A stretch of 64,000 bases of DNA. Source: Ignelater luminosus. Taxonomy: Eukaryota; Arthropoda; Insecta; Coleoptera; Elateridae. Below the pieces are notes generated by a model that worked only from the letters and a program-made list of their open reading frames with translations, did not search any database and was not told where the DNA came from. The DNA is taken from the NCBI GenBank assembly GCA_011009095.1, contig VTPC01008277.1, forward strand, positions 1 to 64,000, in the 5' to 3' direction. Below are positions 11,751 to 23,059 of this stretch, in pieces; the stretch's first letter is position 1, and the number at the start of each line of letters is the position of its first letter. The position numbers and the translations under genes were made by a program.

Positions 11751-12838
11751 CAGTTTTATAGATCATCAATCAACAGATGGCGCTAAATTTCGTCAAAGTA
11801 TATCACTATGACAGAAAAGAGGATGAACAACGGTTAGGCCAATGTTGTCAGAGCTGGCTATAAATCTCCAAATCTGGGAATTTACAACATTTATTACTGT
11901 TTCAGACGACGTGCTTCACTGTTGTGGGAACAGTGTGTTTATCTTCTTATTAGTTTTTAAATTTCACAATAGAGATCACAACGAATGTATTTTGTTCGTG
12001 AGTGAGTGGGATGATAATTCTACGCATGCAGACCAACCTGCAATAATTTTAAAACGATTATAGAATTTAGTACTAAGATTAAAAACGGTGTTTATTGGCG
12101 CTTAAAAACTCCAGTCTTATTTAGTTAATGAATGTTTCCCTAAGAAAAATTCTTTATTGTTATATTTTTGTTAATTTCTTGATAGGATAAGAGAGCTACA
12201 TATGTAAATTCAACACAACTTGAATTTCTTTTATTAAAATACACTTTTAAATTAGTGCCACGTAATAATAAAGTAATATCCCTTGATTAAATAAAACGCA
12301 GATTGTAATAAATTCTCTTTATTACGTCACAATAAAAAATAAAGTTGGTTAAAACAAGTTCACATCTAATAGATACTCATTCTAATTAATTAGTTTATAT
12401 TTGACATAAAATAGCTATTGTACAATTGAAAAGAAAATATAGGGAAGAAAATAAAATATCAGAAATTACGTTGTTTATTTAATATTCTTACATTCTTGTA
12501 GTAAAGACTTAATGAGATGACTCAACTAGGTATTTTGATTATGTGCGTAATAGGCGTCATTAAAGCATTACATAACTTCGTTCCGGTTCCAGCTTCTTGT
12601 CATTACAAAAAAGTATCAAGGTTATTTGAAAGCAAATATTGTGTACTAAGGATAGCTCGATGTGGCTATTTTTTTGCTGCAGAAGCCACGGTTGTTAAAA
12701 GATTATTATTACTTACTGATGTAGCTGTAAGAAATTAAATACAAAATTGGAAAATAATTGTAACGGTTTAATATAAACTCCTTGATTATTCATATTTGAA
12801 TGTTTTTAAACCTCAACTACAGAAGTGGTAAGCAAATA
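11751..12838. other. Intergenic, no supported gene
   Basis: AT-rich with two ORFs just over 70 aa (11842-12063, 12517-12738) that show no family motifs. Ends immediately before the TA target site of the pogo-like element. Confidence 0.4.
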
Positions 12839-13019
12839 TAGGGTAGACCAGGGGAATGCCGCCACCTTAAGGATATTCGAATTTTTACACCTTTATTTTG
12901 ACTTTTTGTTTAGTACAAATACTAAAGCTTGATCAATTGATGTAGTATCTAAATATTTTTAATTTGTTATTGTATCATTAAAGAGAAATGTATTAATACA
13001 TTTTTATGAACCTTTGCAT

Positions 13020-13060
13020 GGTGGCGGAATTACCCCTGGTACCGGGGTAATTCCGCCACC
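13020..13060. repeat. 41-bp near-perfect palindrome in the pogo-like element
   Basis: A 17-base arm, GGTGGCGGAATTACCCC, is followed by a 7-base centre and then its exact reverse complement. The same motif with small changes is at 13063-13083, 14738-14781 and in both element ends. Pogo transposases carry a CENP-B/Psq-type DNA-binding domain, so these may be its binding sites (inference). Confidence 0.7.
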
Positions 13061-13234
13061 GTCTCGGGGTAATGATGCCACCAGTACATAAACTACAATA
13101 CATTATAAAAGGGCAATAAATGAATCTCTGTGCACACTGCATTAAAGCTCAATGTATCTTACACGTAAATCATAATAATTACATATCTTGAAACGTTTTT
13201 TATGCTAGATTTTTTTAACATTTAGGCCCACAAT

Positions 13235-14698
13235 CTATCTTATCTGGCAAAAATCACAAACGTAATTTTCTGCTGAGTCAGATTCGCTGCATTCAGAGTG
13301 CGCCCACTTCCCACATTTTTATGTCCATGGCATCATCAGAAGACGATGAACTTTCAAAACTTATTTGTCGTCTGCACAGTTTCTTTGTAGATCTATTCGT
13401 CTTAGCTGGGTCCTTGGTTTTATTTCTTTTTAAGGTGACTGCACCCTTTTTCTTAAGGGTTTTTTGCTGTAGGCTTGCCCAAAAGTTTCGATGCAGCCTT
13501 TAGATTTGCTTGTTCCTTTTTAAATTCTTTTTCTGTTGTTTTTTCTAATTCTGTCTTCAGTGGAATTTTTGCCAGAATCGAAGAATGTCCTTTCCTTCTT
13601 GAATTTTCTTCAATCTTAGCAGCTGCATATTTTGGAATCGGAGAAAACCTCTCTAATGCCTCAGAAAATATTTTATTCTAGTGCTTAGTTTGAGTTGGGT
13701 CTGGCTTTTGGGCTGATCCTGAAAAGCAAGGGACGCCAGGCAAACCATCAACACTATACATGGCAATTTCGTTAGCAGGATTAGTCTTGCTTTGAGTGTT
13801 TTCTTCATTTATGCTTTCGTTTGTTTGGTCGGGGAGCTCAGCATCTGTTTCCAAGTCTGGTTGGTTTAAAAGATTGCCATCCTCGTCTTCTTGATCGTCG
13901 GTGATTATCGGCTGCAATGCTTAAACCGAAAAACATCTTCTTCCTTAAAAGTGTCTTTATTTACTGGATAGATTCCAGTACTGCAAAATCCTGATACTCT
14001 TTTTTCAATTGTATCTACAGTCATATAAGCTTCATTAAAAATGGTGGCTATATCATAAGGAGTAATCTTCCTATAAGTGCTTGATCTCATATACTTGTCA
14101 CACTCCCTATTAAAGGCATTTGTAAGTGGGCCATAGAACGATACATCTAGTGGCTGGAGTTTATGTAACGTGTGAGGCGGTATTGAAAGCATGTGGATGT
14201 AATTTTGGCGACAAAACTCGTAGCTTGGTAAGGACACATGGCTCCCATGGTTATCGAGGATCAAGAGAACTGGATCTTCTTGTGAGGGCTTTGCAATCTT
14301 CTTAAAATGTTTCAGCCAGTCGAGGAAAATATCTTCATTTGTCCTGATACCCAGTCTTCACCGGCCATTCGTGTTGTTCGATTGAAAGTTTGGTTTATAT
14401 TCAGCTCTTCTGCTACCTCAAATCCGTAATAGTAATTAAAAAAAAAAAGATTTGACAGTGTGATAACTCTGGTGGTCAAATCTTTTTCTTGTACTTTGTT
14501 AAAAATGGCAGATCGTCCCATTGCCGGGTTTGAGGCTTTGCTATTTTTCAATCTATCACGAAGAGTAGATCGTGGGATATTGAAATGTACAGCTACACTT
14601 TTGACTGACTTTTCGTCAGAAACCTGCTTCATAGCTGCTTTCAAGTCATTTTCGGTCCATTTTGCTTTCTCAGTGGTCATTTTTCGGGCTCTTGGCAT
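13235..14698 (-). pseudogene. Pogo/Tigger-like transposase, internally deleted, with C-terminal zinc finger
   Basis: Read on the minus strand, the start MPRARKMTTEK (ATG 14696-14698) leads into a Psq/CENP-B helix-turn-helix with KSVAVHFNIPRSTLRDRL. After [11 protein letters not shown] the frame jumps directly to the end of the DDE domain: IFLDWLKHF in another frame, then LDNHGSHVS (second catalytic Asp) and [18 protein letters not shown]. The first catalytic Asp and much of the catalytic core are therefore deleted. An acidic tail follows, with an in-frame TAG at 13678-13680, then a Lys/Glu-rich stretch, then KCGKWAHSECSESDSAENYV and CDFC, a PHD-like Cys/His finger ending at 13235. Inactive, but recognisable over its whole length. 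Confidence 0.8.
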
Positions 14699-14892
14699 CT
14701 GGAATAAATATGATAAAAACAAATTAGTCATGACGGCGGTCCGGGGTAATACCGCCACCCTGGCGGCATTATCCCTGGTGAGGGATCATAACCCCGAGCG
14801 AACAATATGGCGGAAATGTCTAACCAAAGGCAACAGATGGACCGAAAAAGAATAGAACAATACATCAAAATGTAGGCGAATACATATAGATT

Positions 14893-16262
14893 ACATACAG
14901 TTTGTATTAGGCTACTAGGAACATAGCCGCTATTGTTATATATGTATCCAAAGTTATGAAACAATCGTTAACAATAAAGTCACTAAAAATAAACAAAATA
15001 CAGCTTGTTTGAGGTTTCTACGTACTTACGTAGCCTAGGTAACGGATACTTGCTATTCGATATAATTGTTTTAATAATAATTACAAAATTAGTAGGTACC
15101 CTTGACTAAATTAAAAAAAAAATAATATCATGAGGATATGTCAATCTGAAAATTTTGACAGTGGGATTTGTTATTGTTGTTATTAATTTTTTAATTGAGT
15201 TTTTCCATAAAGTGGATGTTTATACGATTCCAGAAAAAGTACAAGTTGTAAAATGGCATTATTTGGGAAATTAGCAGAATAATTTCGAATTTTGAAAGTT
15301 TTGGGTGAGAGAAAACTCGACAATTATTTCCTGAAGATCAAATAAGACAAATGGATTTCCGCAACACGGTTACAAAAATGGCAAACCGAGATCATAATTT
15401 TATCAGCAATATCTTATTTAGTGACGAATGTACTCAACCCTTCTGTAGTTCGTTACTGGTCCCTCCAAAACACTTATGAACATTACGATTATCGTACCCA
15501 GTATCCTCAAAAGTTAAATGTTTGCGCAGAGATTATAGGGGATACAATTATTGGGCCATTCTTTATAAATCAAAATTTAAATGAAATTAGATATTTAAAT
15601 CTTCTGAAAATTGAAGTAATTTCAATGCTTCATCAAAGGGGCATTGAATTGGAAAGTATATGGTTCCAGCAAGATGGGTGCTCTACTCATGAATCTGCGG
15701 AAGTACAGGAATTTTTAAATACTACTTTTCCTAATCGCTTAATAAGTCGTCGAGGATGGATCAGGTAGCCGCCAAGGTCACCTGATTTATCGGTAAGTGA
15801 CTTTTCTATGGGGGCATATTTAAAATGTTATTTATCGCCATTTATCGCATTTTCTGGACGAGCTCGGAGAAAAAATTATCTGAGCTGTTAACTCTGTAAC
15901 TCCTTTAATATTAAGAAATGTTAGACAAGGATTTTACGATCGTCTGGGTTATTGTTTGGCTCAGGAAAGTGGCGTTTTGAACATTTATTGTAAAAGTAAA
16001 ATTAAATTGTAGAACTTCCATATTTCTGAGAGAGTTAAATAATCTACAATTATTGAAAAGTTCTTTTTATTGTAGATTTTTTGTAGTGATTAAATGATCT
16101 CAGATTATCAAAATGCTTTTAATACGGGTTTCTTTATTCTTAGTTGGTTTCTATGGTTTTCTTACAGTAGGAGCTTTGTTAACGATTGTTTCATAACCTT
16201 GGATACATATACAACAATAGCGGCTATGTTCCTAGTAGCCTAAGACAAACTGTATGTTAATA
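14893..16262 (+). mobile_element. Nested mariner/Tc1-like element with about 85-bp inverted ends
   Basis: The block containing GGCTACTAGGAACATAGCCG and CTATTGTTAT, continuing to AACAATCGTTAAC (about 14893-14978), recurs in reverse complement at about 16176-16259. Between them lies a broken transposase on the plus strand. The inverted copies are the likely terminal repeats; exact ends and target duplication were not resolved. The element sits inside the pogo-like transposon and is therefore younger than it. Confidence 0.6.
15230..16012 (+). pseudogene. Mariner/Tc1-like transposase, broken
   Basis: The first catalytic Asp region, ILFSDEC, is at about 15410-15430, in a frame that shifts into the 15421-15768 frame. 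That frame has YPQKLNVCAEIIGDTIIGPF, typical of the superfamily, and WFQQDGCSTHE, which carries the second catalytic Asp. A TAG at 15766-15768 replaces the expected residue just before PPRSPDLS, the third catalytic Asp region. A C-terminal RNVRQGFYDRLGYC block ends near 16012. It matches the DDE region of insect IS630/Tc1/mariner transposases. The N-terminal HTH is poorly preserved. Confidence 0.75.
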
Positions 16263-16523
16263 TCTTAAGTATTTAATATAGCATTATAAGGTGCATACCT
16301 TTACTTATTTGAAGTTCAAAAATAAGAAGCAGCTTGTTAAAAACTAAACTTTTCACCACAAAAAACAAACGGCGTGAAGAGTAGCCACCAGTACACGAGG
16401 CATTGTTTCTAACGTTGTCCGCTAGAGTTCAGGCCCTGTCACGATCTCACACTGTCCTTGGTTTTTAAACTAGGCGGGGTGGCGGCATAACTCCGGGTGG
16501 CGGCATTTCCTCGGTCTACCCTA

Positions 16524-18169
16524 ATAGTTCATTGCTATTAGAACATACCTCACGAATGTAGTAGTAGCTCATGTCAGTAGAAACATTTATTTATCTTTAA
16601 TGAGAACAATAATGTTGGTATTAGTAAAATTAAAGAGTGTTTTTCTCAAAACAATTGTTATGTAAAATACCAAATTTTTTACACCATTATCCAACCAGTG
16701 AAGAAGCCCATCAAAATCTATAAAAAGAAACTGGGATTGTAATTTAAAAAATAATGACGTCATAACTCTAGAACATGCTCACAAATGCCTTATTGGAATA
16801 TAAAATCGACGTGTTCAAGCATTTTTCAAAAATAAAATTTATAACAAAATTATTAATTTTGTTCCGAGTTTTGTTATCACTCTGTATAAGGAATGACATA
16901 TTCATACTATACAGTGTGGTTAGTTTTTCATTATGTATTTATTAACTTTGTTAGAATAAAGTTGTTACAAAAAATCCAAAAACTTAGGTTAGCTAGCTTC
17001 TTAAACTCCTTCCAATGGACTAAGATAAAATGCCATCACCTGTAAAACAAAAGAGCAGTGATGTGAAAATAGCTGTTTTTTTAATACGTTGCGAAATGGT
17101 AATGTTTTACGCACTAGACGTAAGATTTGTCCAAAGAGCACTTAGGGCGAGTTGGACAATGTCGTGTGCGTAAGACCCATTTCGCACGTGTTTAAACAAG
17201 ATTTTTTCTACAATCTCAGAAATTTAAAAATAAATATTTCAAGTGACAGTTCTGAAAACTATTTTAAAATTGACACTTTTAATTGACAATAGTATTTAGC
17301 TTCATTGATACAATTTCTAGTAAGCTGGTAACAAATGGAGTATGTTGGTTGTCTGGTAATTGTTTATAAGCATTATAAGCAAAAAACTAATTTGGTGCTG
17401 ATGCAGTGTTGTGTGTTGTGTTATCAAACCGAAGAAATTAAGGAAAAATATATAAAGTTTTATATATAATTCTTTGGAAAACAAATATGTTATTGCAAAG
17501 AAGCTTCTAGGTGAAAAAGAAGTTGCTACAAAAAACCAAAACTCTCTGAAAATGCTCCAGACGCATTACCGTAATTTTTGACAGATATTCACAAGAAAAT
17601 TCACCAAGCATCCTTGTCTTCTTCGTCAACAGATAACGTTAATTTGTGTAATTTACATAACCGTATTCTAAATATTTATAAAAAATAAAACGTTTTTGTA
17701 AATTATTGTTTATTTATACCAGTGTGTAAAAGTATGTCACTTTTAGGCACTTGCCAACTTTTTATAACGATTGTAGAGAAATAACTTTTTTAAATGGAAC
17801 CTTGTATTTTATTGAGTTTGCAAGAGGAAATACTTTTTATTATTGGTCTTAGGACAAAATGTTACATTGATAAAATTTTCTGCTTGTTTCAAAACCTCCG
17901 ATAATAGTAATATAACTTCGATGGAGGTTGCGCAAATTATAGTAAATTCAAGCCGTCCTTGTTAATGAAGTAGTCTATTACTTGTGGCAATTTAACTATT
18001 TTACATAACCGTCCGAACAAATTAATACTCCCACTAACTTTAGAACCAGAAAGTAGGTGTTTCCTGCTTCAGGAATATTAAGGCTTTTAATCTTTTTTTA
18101 AATTTTATTATATACAGGAACCTAAAAAGTTAATATGTAATTTATAAGGAAAGAGCCTTTTCTAGACTT
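16524..18169. other. Intergenic, with duplicated flank at the right edge
   Basis: No supported gene. From about 17960 to 18060 the sequence (GTAGTCTATTACTTG-GGCAATTTAA, then CCGT-CGAACA) resembles 21330-21395 and in part the region before copy B (6970-7010), marking the upstream limit of the SDR duplication unit. Confidence 0.4.
17085..17196. repeat. Small inverted repeat with TGCGAAATGG arms
   Basis: ACGTTGCGAAATGG followed by TTTTACGCACTAGAC mirrors GTGTGCGTAAGACCCATTTC followed by GCACGT. The two make a roughly 110-bp imperfect hairpin. No coding content; origin unknown. Confidence 0.5.
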
Positions 18170-18445
18170 GCAAGTTTTTGAAAATTATCGACACCTATTA
18201 CATCGACCTTTCATGTCAACAAGGAGAGCAAGCAATTACTACAAACAAAACGTCATATAATCTTTTTTAGCGTTAATCCTCGCGTACGGTAAGTAGTATT
18301 AGTTTGTACCATGTTATGCAGCACGAGTGGTGATTATCCCGCCAAAATAAAAAACAAAACTTTCGAGAGACTATTCTGCACTGATATCACATTAACAAGT
18401 CTTGTTAACAACTTTTAGTGGATATCGTTAGATAACATTTTTAAA
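18170..18445 (+). promoter_or_regulatory. Putative 5' region of SDR copy C
   Basis: Homologous by eye to the segment before copy B (see 7084-7379). It contains ACTACAAACAAAAC and a consensus-like donor GTAAGT at 18289, compatible with a noncoding first exon spliced to an acceptor before ATG 18446. No TATA box stands out. Confidence 0.4.
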
Positions 18446-19663
18446 ATGGTCTTTGGCAATGCAAAATGCACCTCTACAGCGCGGTTAGATGGAAAAACAG
18501 CTATAGTAACTGGTTCGAATACTGGCATTGGAAAATATACCGTTCAGGATTTCTATACACGAGGTAAATAGAAGTTACGCAAGAAAACTAATTTAATAAT
18601 TTTATTTCATTTAATGTGATTATCTGTAGGTGCACGCGTTATTATGGCATGTCGAAGTGTGGACAAAGCAGAAGAAGCTGCTAAAGATATTCAGAAAGCT
18701 TGTGAAGGTAAAGAAAATCTTGGAGAAATTGTAGTCCTTCAGTTGGATCTTTCAAGCTTAGAATCTGTGAGAGAGTTTGCCAGAAAAATACTAGAGGCGG
18801 AAGAGCGGGTAGATCTCTTGATAAATAATGCAGGAGTTATGATGTGTCCTGAGAGTAGAACCGTGGACGGATATGAAACTCAATTTGGTACAAATCATTT
18901 AGGGCATTTTCTTTTAACGTTGTTGTTAATGCCGAAAATAATCAAAAGTGCTCCTGCTCGTATTGTGACTGTATCATCGATAGGACATACATGTAATTGC
19001 TTTAATTTATTTATATCTGACTATTTTATTATCAGTCTATTTAACCTATTATAACATAATTAAAATTTAATTCAGATTGATCTTAAAATTTAACTGAAGT
19101 TGAGTCTGTGCATACATGCTTCTTTTTCTTGTAGTTCTAGACGGCCCCTTTGCTCTCGATGATTTAAATTGGGAAAAACGGGAGTACAGTGCCACTCAAG
19201 CTTATGCTCAGAGCAAAGTTGCTAATATACTGTTCACAAAAGAGCTCGCCCAAAAATTGGAAGGTAATCTCTAATCCTGTTAGTTTAATGCTAAATCTAA
19301 TTTAAGTACTGTGCAGAAGCAAATATTCAAGGAGTAACCACATATTCTCTTCATCCTGGAGCCGTTGCGACAGAATTATCACGACACATGAGTGAAACTG
19401 TCTGCAAAGGGGTTGGATGGATGTATAACAATGTAGTTCATTTATTTATAAAAACACCAAAACAAGGTGCCCAAACGACCGTATATTGTTCAGTAGATGA
19501 AAAAGCTGCCAATGAAACGGGATTATACTACGCAGAATGTAAAGTTAAAGACTCCAGTTCAAAATCTAAAAACATGGAAGATGCTGAAAAGCTTTGGGAT
19601 CTTAGCTGGAAAATGGTGGCATTGGAAGATAACTATAAGCCATTTGTTACTGCAACAATTTAA
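18446..19663 (+). CDS. RDH11/12/13-like short-chain dehydrogenase, copy C (4 exons, 318 aa)
   Basis: Exons 18446-18563, 18630-18992, 19135-19263 and 19317-19663 give 957 bases, the same exon lengths and phases as copy B; introns are 66, 142 and 53 bp, all GT-AG. Motifs are TGSNTGIG at 22-29, NNAG at 105-108, SSIGHT from 155, and Tyr184-x-x-x-Lys188 in AYAQSK. The C-terminal half has HPGAVATELSRHMSETVCKG and KTPKQGAQT. Differences from B are scattered substitutions, such as AYAQSK against AYYQSK and VYCSVDEK against IHCAVDEK, with no frame damage, so both are likely functional. Predicted NADP(H)-dependent retinoid or carbonyl oxidoreductase. The 3' flank resembles that of copy A more than that of B, so A and C may be the most recent pair. 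Confidence 0.92.
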
Positions 19664-22600
19664 GTTAATCCTGCTGTTATTATGCAAAGCATTCTTTTGT
19701 ATTACTGTATGTTACTATTAATTCTAATTAAAGAAAAAGAAACAAAAACAATATTATGATGACGCTTTAAACTTAACCCCAAAACTTAAAATTATAAAAA
19801 GAGTAACTTCTTTAAGTGAACATAATTTATAAAAAAAAACAATTAAGAGAAACGACATTGAAATATAATTTTATAACTAATTAACTCACCAAGTGTACAT
19901 CAGGATGAAGTCAAGTAGCGCTACTGGACTTTTCCAAACATCTGAAAATTAATCAAAACAAGCGAAGAAAAAATTAATATCGCTCCCTTTATATAATTGA
20001 CAAACCTAAATATGACAAATTTAATTAGAGTTTTTCAACAAAATTTACAATATTTAAACGAATTAAATAAACCAAGTGGTTTTTGTTAACTTCAAAATTC
20101 AAGTTAGTTACCCAGCTCATTTATACAATTCGATCCAACAAAATTATACAAAAATTTTAAATTTAAGTATTAAAATTATACAACGCAATTCCGGACTTAT
20201 TAAACCGTGGAAAATTCGGAAGCAATTGACCAGGTGGATGTTCATACGTCTCTTCTCAAGGGTTCATTAAATCGGCAAGCAGTCAGGTCTTAAGGTTGGG
20301 AAATCCCACCAGTAGAACTTCTATTTCATAGTTATCCGTAGATCCAACGACAGGTTAATCAATGCCGCCTCCAGAAGGCTAATTAGTAATTTCTCCAAAA
20401 GGATAATTAATGCCTCCTCTGTAAAGTCTAATGGTAAGAAAACCGAAAGATGCATCAGTACGGGAACAACAATAAAAACTTATCCTTATCCTAAGATTTA
20501 GGCCTTTTAAACACTGAAACTCTCATCAAAGATGGCTACTGCGAGAACACAGCACAAAACCTCTTTACGTTCTCCCTGTCCTCGACAACGTCGTTGTTCG
20601 TTCAAGCAATTTCCCCCCCCCCAGACCAAACAATCAGATTCACAAATACTCATATATTTAAAAACAGGAAATACCCAGCGTCTCACTGTCAACAAGTAAT
20701 ATTAGGTAAGAAGGAAATATCAAACTTGAGTTTGATTAATAAAAGAATAGGACTACAAGAAATTACAAACCCGCGCCTCAAGGGTAAAGGACAACAATTT
20801 TGTAACAGGAATTGATGAAATGACTGTTACAAACTGCTTTTAAATATTGGTGCTTTTGGCATCTATGTGAGAAGTTGCAAATAGAAATTTATTTGGCTCT
20901 ATTGTACCTATTTAACTCCCGGATCTTACTTTAACCAAGCTTTAGAATTATTATTCTTTACAAGAAGAAGAACAAAACTTCGCATGAAGGTATGCTACAT
21001 CATCTACCAAGTACTATACTTAATCGTCTTGCATAAAATTATTATACATGAGAAAAGTTTTAGCTAAAACATAAGGCTGATATTATTTCCAGTAGAATGG
21101 AACTTAATAAGTAACTCAATAAAAGAAGATTAAAATTTGGAATCTATTTGGGAGTTTTAAAGCGATTTACTAAACGAACATTTAAAAATTTAAAACACCA
21201 AACCTTTAGAAACAATACTTAAAAATCATTTCAATTAGTTATCCTGCATTTTCACAAGCAATTACTATAAGTAAGAAATTAACCATTATGATTCACAAGT
21301 AAGCAGTACAATGGCTGTCCAGAGACTTGTGCTAACAAGCAGTCTATTTCTTGTAGCAATTTAAATTTTTGAGTAGCTGTTCGGAAAGTTAATATGACAA
21401 TGTCATCTACAGATTATTTACTTTACCCTTGAGGAAATTGGTAACGATTTTTCAAGCCTTCATATTTAATCTTCTCGAAAACGGTTAAGTTTACGAAAGA
21501 ATTGCAAAAGGTGAATTTTCTTGCAGAAGAAGTGACCTTTTAAGCAATAGTGCTAAAATTTTAAAATCTTGCCCATAGAAACAGTTCTAGGCCTTCAAAC
21601 AGAGGTGTGTTTGTTAAACTGTTCCAAATTATTAATTTCATCGATATTTCAGGAAGAAAGATCATCTTAACTACACAAACCAACATGCCAAATTTCATTA
21701 CAGTTGATGGATTCATTGAAACGCAATTAAAAAATTAAGACAAAATTGTGTTGACTTTGACAGGTTATAACTCAAAAACGAGAAACTTTTTACCTAACTT
21801 TTCTTCGATGAATCGTCATCATTTGTTCTCCAAAATCAGTGGTTAAGCGTTGTCGGTGTTATTTTGAGACACCCTGTATTTGTGAAGTAGCTTGAACAGT
21901 GACTGCAGTATAGTTCTTTTCCGAAGTTGATAGTGGTGGTAGGCTCTTTTGCATTGAACTTGGAACAATAAAAAAGCAGCACAAAGTGGTGAAGTCATGG
22001 AATATATGTTTACACAGAAAGGTGCGAATTGGTGAGGCAAAGCCTAACAAAGGCCTAATGAAGTGTTTTTACGCTTGATAGTCCTAGGCAGGATCCCGAC
22101 AGGGGTGCTCAGTATAGAGACTTCGCTGAACGTATAGGCCTTAGAGGAATTCGAGCCACTTATCTACGGAAGGCACATTGGCCATATTTCAAACCTTTCC
22201 CAAGATTCCCAAGAAAGATTTTTCTGACGAAGTCGCTGTGTTTGGTAGGGTTTAAAAGCGCTGAAACAGGGACGAGTTTGACGCTTGCTTACATCTAAAG
22301 AGGAGGGTGGGAGATTAGCAACAGTTGAGGTACGTGCTTCAAATTGTGATTAATTTATTGTAGCAAACACCCATTGGCAGTCTTCACGGTACTTGGAGTG
22401 CATGGAGCGGACTACTGAAGTACATGTGGTAAGTAAAAAATTTACAGGGTGTATCATAAAAAACTGAGCAACCTACAGCGTCGCCATTTATTGTCCGATA
22501 TTAACAAACTAAAAAAATATTGAGATAAAAGTACTACAAACTAACATTAAAAAATTGTGCAAAAGGGTCCATCTTTACTATAAATCCTTTCCCCTCCTTT

Positions 22601-23059
22601 AGAGAGGCGATAATCAACTATTTCTCTTGTTTCTACTGGTTGAATTAACATTTTACTTGTAAATTGTAATTGCAAGCAATTTTTGTCATGGTATCCTAAA
22701 TATCTCATTTACGGTCTCAGCATTAATCTTTTGAAATTCGGTGTTAAAGGTTCTACCTTCAACAACTCTGCACAAGAAAACTAATCTGCGGAAGAACATT
22801 TTATTTAGTCTTGTGTTTAGAATTTTCCAGGGTAGAACTTTTCTTGAAGCTTTATATGCATTTCTGGGAGTCCCTGTATAAAAAAAAAGAAAAAAACATA
22901 TGTCGATATATAGTAGCGCGAGGTCAGTTATTGCTTCAGATTATATTTGTTTCACTTTTCGTCGAGAGCCTTCAAACTTGTCAGGCCGACGCTGCTGGAC
23001 TCTTCTAAAATGATACTCTTCCTACACTACACAAAGTCCCAGAAACACAGACTATTCAC
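19664..23059. other. Intergenic, with duplicated flank blocks and no supported gene
   Basis: The first 70 bp match the 3' flank of copy A. About 20905-21030 matches 1185-1310, and 21190-21340 matches 6690-6860. ACACCCTGTAT at 21869-21879 and TACAGGGTGT at 22443-22452 are possible transposon ends with no coding sequence between them. A C-homopolymer is at about 20612-20621. Short open frames here carry no motifs. Confidence 0.45.

Larger units (their letters stand above)
12841..16521 (-). mobile_element. Pogo/Tigger-like DNA transposon with TA target duplication
   Basis: The left end is GGGTAGACCAGGGGAATGCC (12841) and the right end in reverse complement is GGGTAGACCGAGGAAATGCC. Both continue into GCCACC and are flanked by TA (12839-12840 and 16522-16523), the target duplication expected for the Tc1/mariner/pogo superfamily. 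The GGTGGCGG/GGGGTAAT motif recurs at both ends and at 13020-13083 and 14738-14781. The transposase is on the minus strand. A mariner-like copy is nested at about 14893-16262, between the transposase start and the right terminus. Confidence 0.85.

Noticed and set aside
13321-13681. Two plus-strand frames of 60 and 68 aa
   Set aside because: They lie opposite the C-terminal part of the pogo-like transposase.
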